Assembly: GCA_000961655.1 (NCBI GenBank)
Contig: LADR01000013.1
Location: forward strand, 62,001-126,000
Length of the DNA: 64,000 bases
Direction: 5' to 3'
DNA from: Desulfatitalea sp. BRH_c12
Lineage (GTDB): Bacteria > Desulfobacterota > Desulfobacteria > Desulfobacterales > Desulfosarcinaceae
The first letter of the stretch is position 1, and each line of letters begins with the position of its first letter. A program made the translations under genes and the position numbers. Below are positions 34,003 through 43,312 of this stretch, one piece after another. The notes below the pieces were generated by a model, which ran no database searches, was not told the origin of the DNA, and saw nothing but the letters and a program-made list of their open reading frames with translations.

Positions 34003-35366
34003 GCTAGGGCCCTCACCGACTGGCGGAACACCTCGCCGCGTTCGGCATAGTTGGCGAACATATCGAAACTGGCGCAGGCCGGCGAAAGCAGCACGGTATC
34101 GCCGGGCCGGGACGCGGCATAGGCTTGTCGCACCGCCTGGGCCATGTCCGCTGCCGTTTCGGTGCCCTCGACAGGCGCTGACTGCAAGGCCGCCACGATT
34201 TCTCCGCGCGCTTCCCCAATAGCGATCAATTTTTTGGCCCGGGTCCGGATATGATCGAATAAGGGCGCGAAATCGTACCCTTTATTACGGCCACCCATGA
34301 TCAGCACGACCGGCCCGTCAAAACATTCCAAAGCACGGATCACCGCGTCTACATTGGTGGCCTTGGAGTCGTTGATGAACTGGACGCCGTTGACGGTTGC
34401 GACGCGCTCCAAGCGGTGCGCCAGGGCCTGGAAGCCATCGATTGTCTGCTGCACTGCCTCGATGCCGGCGCCGGCTGCCAGCGCCGCCAGGCTGGCGGCG
34501 GCGATATTCTCGCGGTTGTGCGGCCCGATCAAGGTCGTGCGGCTCAAGTCGATGCGCCCCTGGAATACGTCAGGAATGTCAATGGCGATTTGCCCGGGGG
34601 TGATGATCGCACCTGCGCCTTGCGCGCCTTCGACCGGCGGATGGGGATAGAAGTTCAGGCAGCGGCTGCGCGCATTCAGAACCTGGCGCTGAACCAGGGG
34701 ATCGCTGCCGTGGCAGACCGCATAGTCGGTCGCTGTCTGATTTCTGAACATCCGCCCCTTGGAAGCGGCATATTCGGTCATCGATCCGTAGCGATCCAGG
34801 TGGTCGGGTGAAATGTTGAGCATGATGGCGACGTGCGGATTGAAACGGTCACACGAATCCAACTGAAAACTGCTGATTTCGGCGACGATGGCATCCAGGT
34901 CGTCATCGCGGCCGGCAATCTGGATGAGCGGATTGCCGATGTTGCCACCCACAAACACCCGTTGGCCGGCCGCAGCCAGCATGCGTCCGAGCAGTTCGGT
35001 GGTGGTCGTTTTGCCGTTGGTACCACCGACGGCGAGAATCGGTTTGCGGATAAACCGCGCGGACAACTCGATTTCGCCGAAGATGGGAATGCCCAGCGAA
35101 CGGGCGCGCTCCAGGGGGGCAATGGTGTGCGGCACACCCGGGCTGATGACGATCAGATCGGCCGTCTCGAAGGTGGTCATCCGGTGACCCCCCAATTCCA
35201 GCGTGACGTCCAGTGCACGGGCCTCTTCCGGAAAAGCGCCCAGGCACTGCTCGGGCGCCTGATCGGTAAGGGTCACGCGGGCGCCTCGTGAACTCAGGAA
35301 ACGCGCCACCGCCAACCCGGAACGGGCCAGTCCTACCACCACAATGTTTTTTTCTTTGAGTTCCAT
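33999..35366 (-). CDS. murD: UDP-MurNAc-L-alanine:D-glutamate ligase
   Basis: MurD adds D-glutamate, the second Mur ligase step. The 455-residue protein has the N-terminal VVVGLARSGLAVARFL, the P-loop VGGTNGKTTTTELLG, and the later NDSKATNVDAVIRALE and IMGGRNKGYDF motifs typical of MurD. It is followed by ftsW with a 4-bp overlap and preceded by mraY with a 4-bp gap. Confidence 0.97.
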   Translation of the reverse strand: MELKEKNIVVVGLARSGLAVARFLSSRGARVTLTDQAPEQCLGAFPEEARALDVTLELGGHRMTTFETADLIVISPGVPHTIAPLERARSLGIPIFGEIELSARFIRKPILAVGGTNGKTTTTELLGRMLAAAGQRVFVGGNIGNPLIQIAGRDDDLDAIVAEISSFQLDSCDRFNPHVAIMLNISPDHLDRYGSMTEYAASKGRMFRNQTATDYAVCHGSDPLVQRQVLNARSRCLNFYPHPPVEGAQGAGAIITPGQIAIDIPDVFQGRIDLSRTTLIGPHNRENIAAASLAALAAGAGIEAVQQTIDGFQALAHRLERVATVNGVQFINDSKATNVDAVIRALECFDGPVVLIMGGRNKGYDFAPLFDHIRTRAKKLIAIGEARGEIVAALQSAPVEGTETAADMAQAVRQAYAASRPGDTVLLSPACASFDMFANYAERGEVFRQSVRALA

Positions 35367-35370
35367 GGAT

Positions 35371-36450
35371 CTATCGCAATTTTAGAGTGCTCATGCTGAT
35401 CAAGGCCAGTGCGATGGCGATTATCCAGAATCGCACAATGACCTTGGGTTCCGGCCAACCCTTCAACTCGAAATGATGGTGCAGCGGGGCCATGCGGAAT
35501 ATGCGTTTACCGTGCGTCATTTTGAAATAGCCCACCTGAAAGATAACGGACAACGCCTCCATCACGAACAGCCCTCCGACCAGCGCCAGTACGATCTCCT
35601 GTTTGGTGATGACGGCCACGGCGCCCAGGCTGCCACCCAGCGACAGCGATCCCACGTCGCCCATGAAGACTTGCGCCGGATAGGCATTGAACCATAAAAA
35701 TCCCAAACCTGCGCCGATCATCGCGCCGCAAAAGACCGCAATTTCGCCGCTGCCGGCCACATAATTGATTTGCAGGTAATCAGCGATTTTCACGTGGCCG
35801 GCCACGTACGCGAAAATCATGTAGGTGGCCGCGGCAATGATGACCGGGCCGATGGCCAGACCGTCCAGACCATCGGTGAGATTGACCGCATTGGAGGCCC
35901 CCACAATCACAAAGGCGGCAAAAAGCACATACCACCATCCCAGGTTGGGACTGACCGTTTTGAAAAACGGCAGTGTGACCTGTGTGCTGAATCCGGGGTG
36001 CATGACAACCAGGGCCCCCGTCAACAGGGCCAGGACGGTCTGCAGGACCAGTTTGCCGCGGGCGCTCAGTCCCTTGCTGCGTTTTTTGACCTGCATCAGG
36101 TAGTCGTCGGCAAATCCGATCAGGCCGAACCCGATCAACACCAGCAATGCGATCCAGACGAAAAAATTGGTCAGGTCGGCCCACAACAGCGTTGCCGCGG
36201 CGATCGCGGTAATGATCAGCGAGCCGCCCATGGTCGGCGTGCCGGCCTTTTTAAGATGCGTCTGCGGCCCGTCTTCGCGAACATACTGTCCTACCTGCAT
36301 TTGGGCGAGTTTGCGGATGAACCAGGGCCCCAGCAGAAAACTGATCAGAAATGCGGTCAAAATGGCATATATGGTCCGGAAAGTGATGTACCGGAACACA
36401 TTGAAGACAATGAAGTCCGTATGTAAGGGGTAGAGTAGGTGGTATAGCAT
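35371..36450 (-). CDS. mraY: Phospho-N-acetylmuramoyl-pentapeptide transferase
   Basis: MraY moves phospho-MurNAc-pentapeptide to undecaprenyl phosphate, forming lipid I. The 359-residue protein has about ten membrane helices. Conserved cytoplasmic motifs are [14 protein letters not shown] with the paired aspartates, [10 protein letters not shown], and the histidine cluster [12 protein letters not shown]. The gap to murF upstream holds ten 8-bp tandem units. Confidence 0.97.
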   Translation of the reverse strand: MLYHLLYPLHTDFIVFNVFRYITFRTIYAILTAFLISFLLGPWFIRKLAQMQVGQYVREDGPQTHLKKAGTPTMGGSLIITAIAAATLLWADLTNFFVWIALLVLIGFGLIGFADDYLMQVKKRSKGLSARGKLVLQTVLALLTGALVVMHPGFSTQVTLPFFKTVSPNLGWWYVLFAAFVIVGASNAVNLTDGLDGLAIGPVIIAAATYMIFAYVAGHVKIADYLQINYVAGSGEIAVFCGAMIGAGLGFLWFNAYPAQVFMGDVGSLSLGGSLGAVAVITKQEIVLALVGGLFVMEALSVIFQVGYFKMTHGKRIFRMAPLHHHFELKGWPEPKVIVRFWIIAIALALISMSTLKLR

Positions 36451-36537
36451 CTCGTTCTTCGTTGATTCGGTAAGTGGTCGGTTCGTTGATGCGTTAAAAG
36501 GTTACCGGGTGAATCAGTCGCTTCGTTAAAGGGTGGA
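36450..36537. repeat. 8-bp tandem repeats between mraY and murF
   Basis: From 36458 to 36529 the sequence reads in 8-bp register: TTCGTTGA, TTCGGTAA, GTGGTCGG, TTCGTTGA, TGCGTTAA, then drifting units and TTCGTTAA. It occupies almost the whole gap. Confidence 0.7.
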
Positions 36538-36543
36538 TCACAT

Positions 36544-37956
36544 TCAGCGCTGCACGCCATCGGCCCAGCGGCGGATCGCTTCCACGACGGCTTCCATGGC
36601 CATTGCCCGCGAGCCTTTGACCAGAACCCAATGCGCCGCGGTCAGGTGCCGTATCGCATCGGCCACGATTTCTTCCTTGGTGCCGACAAAGATTGCGCTA
36701 CGCGCCATGCCGGCCTGCTCGGCGCCTTGACTGACCACCTCGGCGTGCGGACCGTGAATGTACAGGCGTCCGGCGCCGGTTTTTCCCGCCAGCATGCCTA
36801 CTTCGCGGTGCAGCGCATCGGCCTGCGCGCCGAGTTCGAGCATGTCGGCCAGGATCAAAGTGCCCGGCCCCGTGCCGCGCAGCGCCTCGAAAGTGTCCAA
36901 GGCTGCCGCCATCGAGGCCGGATTCGCATTATAGGTGTCGTCAATGATGCTGACGCCCCGGGCGGTAGACACAATGTGCAGGCGCCCTTTGGCCGGTGTG
37001 AAAGCTTCCAGGCCAACTTTGATCTCGTTTGGTGACAGGCCGGCCAGGTGGCCTGCCGCAGCGGCCGCCAAGGCATTGGCCACCATGAATCGCCCGGGTG
37101 TTTTCAATGCCACTGCGATCGCGCCGTCGGGCAGCAGCAGGTCGAAAGACACGCCGTTGTCAGTGTCGTGGATCTGGCGGGCGCGCACCTGCGCACGTTC
37201 GGAGGTGCCGAAAAAAAGGACCGGCCGCCCGGCATCCCGCGCCATGGCCGCGACATGGGCATTGTCCCGGTTCAACACCACCGTGCCGTGTGGATCGATA
37301 CAGGGTATCAGTTCCGCCTTGGCCCGGGCGACGCCTTCCAGGGAACCCAGAAATTCCAGATGGCCCGGCCCCACATTGGTGATCATGCCGATCGTAGGCC
37401 GGCAAATGGCACCCAATCGGCTGATCTCGCCGGGATGGTTCATCCCCAGTTCGAGCACGGCCGCCTGGTGTTCGGCCGTCAAATTGAACAGGGTCAGCGG
37501 CAATCCGATCTCGTTGTTGAAGTTGCCTTGGGTGGACAGCGTGTTGAACCGCTGGGCCATCACCAGGCTTGTCATCTGGCGGGTGGTGGTTTTTCCGTTT
37601 GAGCCGGTGATCGCAACCACGGGGATGCGGCTGCGGGCGCGTTGAAAAGCGGCCAGGGCGCCCAGCGCCCGGGTGGTATCGGCAACGCCGATGCAGACGA
37701 TGCCCCGCGCGCGCCATTGTTCATAGTGCTCTGTGGCCGTTGCATCAGCCATGACCACCAGACCTTTTATACCCTTGTCAACGACCTGGTCGATAAAAGC
37801 ATGCCCGTCATATTTTTCGCCGCGAATGGCCACAAACAACCGGCCGCTTTCGATCGTGCGCGAATCGATGCCTACGCCTTCAAAAGTCGTTTCGGCAGCG
37901 CCGTACATCAACCGGCCGCCCGTTGCTTGTAAAATTTCGTCGATGGTCCAGATCAT
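36544..37956 (-). CDS. murF: UDP-MurNAc-tripeptide:D-Ala-D-Ala ligase
   Basis: MurF adds the D-alanyl-D-alanine dipeptide and completes the pentapeptide precursor. The 470-residue protein has the N-terminal substrate-binding domain (ITYRQ-type FEGVGIDSRTIESG), the P-loop ITGSNGKTTTRQM, LELGMNHPGEISRL and DDTYNANPASM. It lies between murE and mraY. No ddl gene is in the window, so D-Ala-D-Ala ligase must be encoded elsewhere. Confidence 0.97.
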   Translation of the reverse strand: MIWTIDEILQATGGRLMYGAAETTFEGVGIDSRTIESGRLFVAIRGEKYDGHAFIDQVVDKGIKGLVVMADATATEHYEQWRARGIVCIGVADTTRALGALAAFQRARSRIPVVAITGSNGKTTTRQMTSLVMAQRFNTLSTQGNFNNEIGLPLTLFNLTAEHQAAVLELGMNHPGEISRLGAICRPTIGMITNVGPGHLEFLGSLEGVARAKAELIPCIDPHGTVVLNRDNAHVAAMARDAGRPVLFFGTSERAQVRARQIHDTDNGVSFDLLLPDGAIAVALKTPGRFMVANALAAAAAGHLAGLSPNEIKVGLEAFTPAKGRLHIVSTARGVSIIDDTYNANPASMAAALDTFEALRGTGPGTLILADMLELGAQADALHREVGMLAGKTGAGRLYIHGPHAEVVSQGAEQAGMARSAIFVGTKEEIVADAIRHLTAAHWVLVKGSRAMAMEAVVEAIRRWADGVQR

Positions 37957-38006
37957 ATTATTCCGTTCGAAATTTATATTAAATTGAACAACTCCAAGAT
38001 CGTTTT

Positions 38007-38041
38007 AGCTTTCTACTTTCCTTTTTCCACTTTCCACTTTT
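38007..38041. repeat. 7-bp tandem repeats overlapping the murE 3' end
   Basis: Five heptads in register: AGCTTTC, TACTTTC, CTTTTTC, CACTTTC, CACTTTT. On the minus strand they encode the last MurE residues (WKVEKGK) and its stop. Confidence 0.7.
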
Positions 38042-39569
38042 TTTCCGATTCTTCCGCAGCGACCTTGCGATCGTCGAAAGCGAACTTCTGGCGTCCGATG
38101 ATCTGATATGTCTCGTGGCCTTTGCCGGCAATCAGGATCGTATCGCCGCGGCGCGCCACAGCCACCGCCAGCATTATCGCCTTACGCCGGTCGGACTCGA
38201 CCACGAATCCTTTTTGCCCGATGCCGTCGGTCAGCGTTTCCGGCGAATATTCCCTGACCCTGAGCGCACGAACACCCTGCAGAATCTGGGCAATGATCTG
38301 TTGCGGCGCTTCGGTGCGTGGGTTGTCCGACGTCACCACGGCCAGATCGCTCAGGCTGGCCGCGATTTTACCCATCAAAGGCCGTTTGGAGCGATCGCGG
38401 TCGCCGCCGCATCCGAATACGCAAATGATGTGGTGGGTAGTCAGTTCGCGCAAGGCCTGCAGGGTGTTTTGCAATGCATCCGGCGTATGCGAATAATCCA
38501 CATACACAAAGCGCCCCGCTGGGTCGGCCACGCGTTCCAATCGGCCGGGAACCGTGGTCAGTGCGCGGATACCCTCTTGTAGCGCAGCCGCGGGCAGAGC
38601 CAGTGCAATGCCAACGCCCATGGCATTGAGTATGTTTTCCAGGTTGTGCCGACCGACCAGGGCCGAGCGAACCTCGAGCATGTCCTCAGGGGCCTGGACC
38701 CGCGCGGCGATGCCGTTCAGATCGAACGTCGCGGAGACAGCCTGGACGTCGGCTGTCTGCCGCTGGCTGGTGGTTAGATGCGGCATCGCGAGCGTCGCGG
38801 CCAGTTCGGCCCCGCGGGCATCGTCGATGTTGACAACAGCCCGCAGCCCGGTTTTGCCGTGGCAGGCGGGCAGACAGTCGTTGAACAACTTGCGCTTACA
38901 GGCCCAGTAGGTATCCATGTCCTGGTGGAAATCCAAATGGTCCTGGGTCAGATTGGTAAACACGGCCACATCGATGTCGCAAGCGTGCACGCGGTGCAGG
39001 TCCAAGGCATGCGAAGAAATTTCCATGACCACATGGCTGACCCCGGCCGATCGCATGTCGGCCAGAATGCGTTGCAGATCAAGGGATTCGGGCGTGGTGA
39101 CCGGGTTGTCAAAAAGCCGGCCGCCATAGCGGTAATTCACCGTGCCGATCACGCCGGCAGAGCATCCGGCCGCCTGCAAGATGCTTTCGATCAAGTAGCT
39201 GGTCGTGGTTTTGCCATTGGTACCGGTGATCCCGACCACGGTCATGTGGCGCGACGGATGACCGTAGAACTCGGCTGCCAGTGCCGCCAGAGCCTTGCGT
39301 GAGTCGCTTACCTGGACGACAACGGCTGCGACCGCTGCAGGCTGTTCGCAGACCACCACCGCCGCGCCGCGGGCAACGGCCTGCTCTATGAAAGCATGCC
39401 CGTCGGTGGCAAATCCTTTAATGGCGACGAATAGCCCCCCGGGGGTGACGTCCTGGGCACGGCAATAAATCGCCTGAACATCGACCCCGCTATTGCTGCC
39501 GGCGGTCCGAGGCCGCGCGTCGTCGGGCGCCACCGATTGCAATGCGCTGAGCAGTTGGGCCAGTTTCAT
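38013..39569 (-). CDS. murE: UDP-MurNAc-L-Ala-D-Glu:meso-DAP ligase
   Basis: MurE adds the third residue of the stem peptide. The 518-residue protein has DSR-like VQAIYCRAQDV, the P-loop GITGTNGKTTTSYL, and the DNPR tetrad (TSDNPRTEAP) that marks specificity for meso-diaminopimelate rather than lysine. The C-terminal tail EKKWKVEKGK is lysine-rich and encoded by 7-bp tandem repeats, so it is probably not part of the folded enzyme. The start overlaps the ftsI stop as ATGA. Confidence 0.97.
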   Translation of the reverse strand: MKLAQLLSALQSVAPDDARPRTAGSNSGVDVQAIYCRAQDVTPGGLFVAIKGFATDGHAFIEQAVARGAAVVVCEQPAAVAAVVVQVSDSRKALAALAAEFYGHPSRHMTVVGITGTNGKTTTSYLIESILQAAGCSAGVIGTVNYRYGGRLFDNPVTTPESLDLQRILADMRSAGVSHVVMEISSHALDLHRVHACDIDVAVFTNLTQDHLDFHQDMDTYWACKRKLFNDCLPACHGKTGLRAVVNIDDARGAELAATLAMPHLTTSQRQTADVQAVSATFDLNGIAARVQAPEDMLEVRSALVGRHNLENILNAMGVGIALALPAAALQEGIRALTTVPGRLERVADPAGRFVYVDYSHTPDALQNTLQALRELTTHHIICVFGCGGDRDRSKRPLMGKIAASLSDLAVVTSDNPRTEAPQQIIAQILQGVRALRVREYSPETLTDGIGQKGFVVESDRRKAIMLAVAVARRGDTILIAGKGHETYQIIGRQKFAFDDRKVAAEESEKKWKVEKGK

Positions 39570-41302
39570 CCGTTCACCTTTTCTTCTCTGGACACTCTTA
39601 ATTTTTTCCAGTCGTACTCTTCGGTTGGCTCTACGTTCAAATACCCCAGCGTTTCGCGAACGATTCGGCTGAAAGCCGGCGCCGCCACCAGACCGCCATA
39701 GTAATTGATCTGGGGTTCGTCCACGATGACCAGTACGGCAATGGCCGGCTGGTCGGTGGGCGCGAAACCAAGAAAGGACGCCACGTACAATTTGGGGGCA
39801 TAGTTGCCGCTGGCATCTATCTTTTGGGCGGTGCCGGTCTTGCCGCTGACCGAGTATCCCGACACATCTGCTTTGACACCGGTACCGCCCTCGGTCACCA
39901 CCGAGTGCATGATCCGGCGGATGTTCAGGGCGGTCTGGGGCGTTATCACCTGCCGTAGGATTTCGGGTGCGAACGTGCGTACCGCCTGGCCTTTCGGATC
40001 GGTAACCGCCTGGACAACATAAGGTTTCATCATCACACCGTCATTGGCAATGCTCGACGCCGCGGTGATCAATTGCAGGGCCGTGACCGACACGCCCTGT
40101 CCAAAAGCGATAGCGCCCGTGTCGACGGTGGTCCAGCGCTTGTAGTTGGATAAGCTGCCCGCGGATTCGCCCGGACAGTCGACACCCGTTCGCAGGCCGA
40201 ATCCGAATTTGCGCAAATGGTCGTACAAGACGCCCGGACCAACTTTCTCCACCAGTTTGACCGCGCCGATGTTGCTCGAGAACTTGACAATCTGCTGCAA
40301 AGACAGCCAACCATAAGGTTTCGTGTCGTGGACCATGTGGCCGCCGACCCGATACTTGCCGTTTTCACAATAAAAAATAGAACCAGACTGGCTCAGGCCG
40401 CTATCCAGAGCGGCCGCGGCGCTGAAAATTTTCATGGTCGAGCCCGGTTCGAACTGATCGGTGATGACCCTGTTGCGCCATACGGGGCGGTCCGATTTAG
40501 CATACGCGTTGGGGTTGAAAAAAGGATAATGCGATATGGCCAGCAAAGCCCCTGTCTGAGGCGACATGACCACCGCCATGCCGGAAACGGCTTTGTGTTC
40601 CGTCACGGCATCGGCCAGCGCCCGATCGGTGATGTACTGGATGTGGCGGTCGATGGTCAGAACCAGGTTGTTGCCGGACTGTTTCATGGCCGCCCAGCGA
40701 TCGGAATCGAAGCCGCGTCCGAGCGCATCCTTGAACACTGTTACGGTTGTTTCCGCACCCTTGAGTTCGTTGTCGTATAAATGCTCGATGCCTTCCATGC
40801 CGTGGCCGTCTATGCCGGTAAACCCCAGAACCTGGGCGGCCAGCGTGGTGTTGGGATAAAAGCGGCTGTGTTCCGGTAAAAAACCGATTCCCTTGAGATT
40901 CAATTTCTTGCAGGCGGCCACCTCTTTGGGGGTTGCCGGTCGCTTGATCCACACAAAAGAGCGTTTCGTGTTCAGTTTGCGATTCAAATTCTTGCTGTTC
41001 ATTTTCAAGGCCTTGGCCAATTCAAGCGCCGCACTGCCTTTGTTTTCGATCATGCCGGGATAAGCTGCGATAGAGGTGGTTTCGATGCTGACTGCCAAGG
41101 CTTCGTGCCGGCTGTCGTAGATCGTGCCGCGTTTGCCGCTCAGGGTAATTTCGCGTTCGTACTGCACCGCCGCCTTGTGTGACAGCCAATCGCCTTTGTA
41201 AATTTGCAAGTATGCGGCGCGTACGCCGATCACTGTCAGCCATAACATAAAAAAGCTGCTGACGACAGCCGCCCTGATTCCATGATATTTTAAATTCTTC
41301 AT
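39566..41302 (-). CDS. ftsI: Septal peptidoglycan transpeptidase FtsI/PBP3
   Basis: A 578-residue class B penicillin-binding protein that crosslinks septal peptidoglycan. One N-terminal membrane helix (VVSSFFMLWLTVIGVRAAYL) is followed by the pedestal domain and the transpeptidase domain. Active-site motifs are GSTMK (nucleophile serine), SSN in VKFSSNIGAV and KTG in VSGKTGTAQK. No PASTA domain is seen. The ATG at 41302 begins one base after the ftsL stop, suggesting translational coupling; an upstream in-frame ATG lies inside ftsL. Confidence 0.95.
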   Translation of the reverse strand: MKNLKYHGIRAAVVSSFFMLWLTVIGVRAAYLQIYKGDWLSHKAAVQYEREITLSGKRGTIYDSRHEALAVSIETTSIAAYPGMIENKGSAALELAKALKMNSKNLNRKLNTKRSFVWIKRPATPKEVAACKKLNLKGIGFLPEHSRFYPNTTLAAQVLGFTGIDGHGMEGIEHLYDNELKGAETTVTVFKDALGRGFDSDRWAAMKQSGNNLVLTIDRHIQYITDRALADAVTEHKAVSGMAVVMSPQTGALLAISHYPFFNPNAYAKSDRPVWRNRVITDQFEPGSTMKIFSAAAALDSGLSQSGSIFYCENGKYRVGGHMVHDTKPYGWLSLQQIVKFSSNIGAVKLVEKVGPGVLYDHLRKFGFGLRTGVDCPGESAGSLSNYKRWTTVDTGAIAFGQGVSVTALQLITAASSIANDGVMMKPYVVQAVTDPKGQAVRTFAPEILRQVITPQTALNIRRIMHSVVTEGGTGVKADVSGYSVSGKTGTAQKIDASGNYAPKLYVASFLGFAPTDQPAIAVLVIVDEPQINYYGGLVAAPAFSRIVRETLGYLNVEPTEEYDWKKLRVSREEKVNG

Positions 41303-41303
41303 A

Positions 41304-41603
41304 CTACGGCACCACGATGATTTGGTGTGCATCCGGCATGCCCATTTCTAGTTTTTCACGGGCAATGCGGGCAATGTTTTCCGGCGCTTTCAATCGCGCC
41401 AGTTCGATTTTCAAGTTGTTCTGCAACGATTTAAGTTCTTCTTGCTGGCGACTTTCCAGGGTGATGGCATAGCCTGTATTGACACATTGCACGCGGCACC
41501 AGGTGTAAAACAGCAACTCGGCGATAAACAGAGATAGAACCGTCACCCAAAAGGCCGCTGCACGTCGCTTTGCGGCGCGTGTATTATGGTTATCGGCTGC
41601 CAT
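41304..41603 (-). CDS. ftsL: Cell division protein FtsL
   Basis: A 99-residue bitopic protein: short basic cytoplasmic tail, one membrane helix (AAFWVTVLSLFIAELLFYTW) and a coiled-coil periplasmic region (RQQEELKSLQNNLKIELARL), ending with the conserved-looking IAREKLEMG. It forms a complex with FtsQ and FtsB in the divisome. The ATG at 41603 overlaps the rsmH end; an ATG at 41624 is also possible. Position and topology make the call despite low sequence conservation. Confidence 0.85.
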   Translation of the reverse strand: MAADNHNTRAAKRRAAAFWVTVLSLFIAELLFYTWCRVQCVNTGYAITLESRQQEELKSLQNNLKIELARLKAPENIARIAREKLEMGMPDAHQIIVVP

Positions 41604-42558
41604 TGGCGTCACCTTCCTGGGCAAGTTTCTCAGCGCAGCGCAAGCGCGTGCTGCGTGCCATTGGATTGCGATCGGCCTCTTCGGTCGACGGCCGCAGGGC
41701 CTTTTTGGTTACCCTGCGCAGCGTGGCACGGCCTTCACAACGACATTCGGGGATACCCGGCGGGCACGTGCAGCGCTGGGACAATTGCTTAAAATGCTGT
41801 TTGACAATGCGATCTTCAAGGCTGTGAAAGGCCAGAACGCAAATGCGACCGTTCGGATGAAGCCGTTCGACCGCCACATTCAAAAACTCAGCCAGCCGTG
41901 ATAGCTCCTCATTCACAGCGATGCGCAGCGCCATGAACACACGCGTGGCCGGGTGGATCTTCTGCTTGGCCGCCGACTTGCGAGGCACCGTTTCGCGGAT
42001 CAGTTGAACCAACTGCCCCGTGGTGCGAATGGGTGTGTTGCGGCGGGCGGTTGCGACAGCCTTTGCAATGCGTTTGGACCAACGTTCTTCTCCGTACCTC
42101 CAGAAAGTGGTTGCCAGCTGATCTTCGGGAAGCTGATTGATCAGATCCTCGGCACGCGTACGCGTGCGAACGTCCATACGCATGTCCAATGGTTCGTCCT
42201 TTTGAAACGTAAACCCGCGCCCGCTGGTTTCGAGCTGGTGTTGAGAAAGACCGAGATCCAGTAGAATGCCATCCACGGTCGGCAGGTGCAACTGATCCAG
42301 ATAATCCGGCAAGTGGATGAAGTTTCCATGGAAAAGATGGATGTGATCGGCGAAGGGGGCGAGAACATTCCGGGCGTTGGCGATGGCATCGGCGTCCTGA
42401 TCGATGCCGATGAGCGTGCCATCGGGCATGATCCGTTCACAAATGGCAGACGCGTGACCGGCGCCACCCAGGGTGCAATCCACATAAATGCCCCCCGGCT
42501 TGCAAGCCAGGCACGTCATGACTTCGTTCGGCATGGCGCTCACATGTCGATATGCCAT
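41590..42558 (-). CDS. rsmH: 16S rRNA m4C1402 methyltransferase
   Basis: RsmH (MraW) N4-methylates C1402 of 16S rRNA using S-adenosylmethionine. The 322-residue protein has the SAM-binding VDCTLGGAGHASAI, GIDQDADAIANA, DLGLSQHQLE and GRGFTFQKDEPLDMRMD segments and the C-terminal FHSLEDRIVK. It follows mraZ by 4 bp, the standard dcw start. Confidence 0.97.
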   Translation of the reverse strand: MAYRHVSAMPNEVMTCLACKPGGIYVDCTLGGAGHASAICERIMPDGTLIGIDQDADAIANARNVLAPFADHIHLFHGNFIHLPDYLDQLHLPTVDGILLDLGLSQHQLETSGRGFTFQKDEPLDMRMDVRTRTRAEDLINQLPEDQLATTFWRYGEERWSKRIAKAVATARRNTPIRTTGQLVQLIRETVPRKSAAKQKIHPATRVFMALRIAVNEELSRLAEFLNVAVERLHPNGRICVLAFHSLEDRIVKQHFKQLSQRCTCPPGIPECRCEGRATLRRVTKKALRPSTEEADRNPMARSTRLRCAEKLAQEGDANGSR

Positions 42559-42562
42559 CGTT

Positions 42563-43006
42563 TTACAATCCTAGTTTGGCGATTTCGTTACGTACCTCCA
42601 CGTTTTGCATGTCCATTTCCATCGCCTCGTTTTCTTTGATCCAATTATCTTTCGACCAGATTTCAAAATGATCCAGAACACCAACCAGAACAATTTCCTT
42701 ATCTAAGGCGGCATATTCGCGTAAAGCAGGTGGAATGAGCACTCGGCCTTGTTTATCGAATGGGCATTCGTGAGCCATGCCGATGAAAACCCGTCGCAAG
42801 CGGCGCATGGTATCGCTCTTTTCGGCCTGTTCGATGCGTTTTTCCAGGAGGTTCCACTCCTCCATCGTATAGGCATAAAGGCTTTTGTCCATGCGCGTGA
42901 TCATAACCGTATCGCCGCCGCCAGCACGAATGAGATCCCGAAAGCGCGCCGGAACGAAAATACGACCCTTGTCATCAAGGGTATGTGGGTAGCTTCCTCG
43001 AAACAC
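42563..43006 (-). CDS. mraZ: Transcriptional regulator MraZ
   Basis: A 147-residue protein with two AbrB-like halves, each with the DNA-binding signature (LDDKGRIFVPARFRD and FDKQGRVLIPPALRE). MraZ regulates the dcw cluster by binding repeats near its own promoter. The start is GTG, with no strong Shine-Dalgarno. A candidate repeat array lies directly upstream. Confidence 0.95.
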   Translation of the reverse strand: MFRGSYPHTLDDKGRIFVPARFRDLIRAGGGDTVMITRMDKSLYAYTMEEWNLLEKRIEQAEKSDTMRRLRRVFIGMAHECPFDKQGRVLIPPALREYAALDKEIVLVGVLDHFEIWSKDNWIKENEAMEMDMQNVEVRNEIAKLGL

Positions 43007-43010
43007 AGAT

Positions 43011-43036
43011 CACCATAATTATCCACTTTTCACCAC
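43011..43036 (-). promoter_or_regulatory. Candidate MraZ box array upstream of mraZ
   Basis: On the minus strand this reads GTGGTGAAAAGTGGATAATT followed by ATGGTG. The GTGG/GTGG/ATGG cores are spaced 10 and 11 bp apart, like known MraZ operators (repeated short G-rich boxes about one helical turn apart). Confidence 0.45.
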
Positions 43037-43058
43037 ATAAATTACATTACTGGGTTTC

Positions 43059-43064
43059 TGTCAA
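43059..43064 (-). promoter_or_regulatory. Candidate -35 element of the dcw promoter
   Basis: A perfect TTGACA on the minus strand 53 bp upstream of the mraZ start. The -10 is not clear (TTTATG at 17 bp spacing is weak). A start near 43030 would place the MraZ boxes over the transcription start. Confidence 0.35.
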
Positions 43065-43312
43065 GATAATTTTATGGGTTGTATCGATGAATTATTAATA
43101 ATTTTTCCGACTTAAAGGATCAATAGCAAGTGGAATTTTGTGGATTGATTATAAATAGCACCCATCCGCCGAATGAAAATACCGGCGAGCGGGTATGTGA
43201 CGCTGGACTGAAAATTTCGCGCGCTTGGGGTTTGTAATTTGACATCGATCATGGCCTGCACTATTCCAGTCCATTATAGACAAACAGTATATTGACTGAA
43301 AGAAAGAGATCG

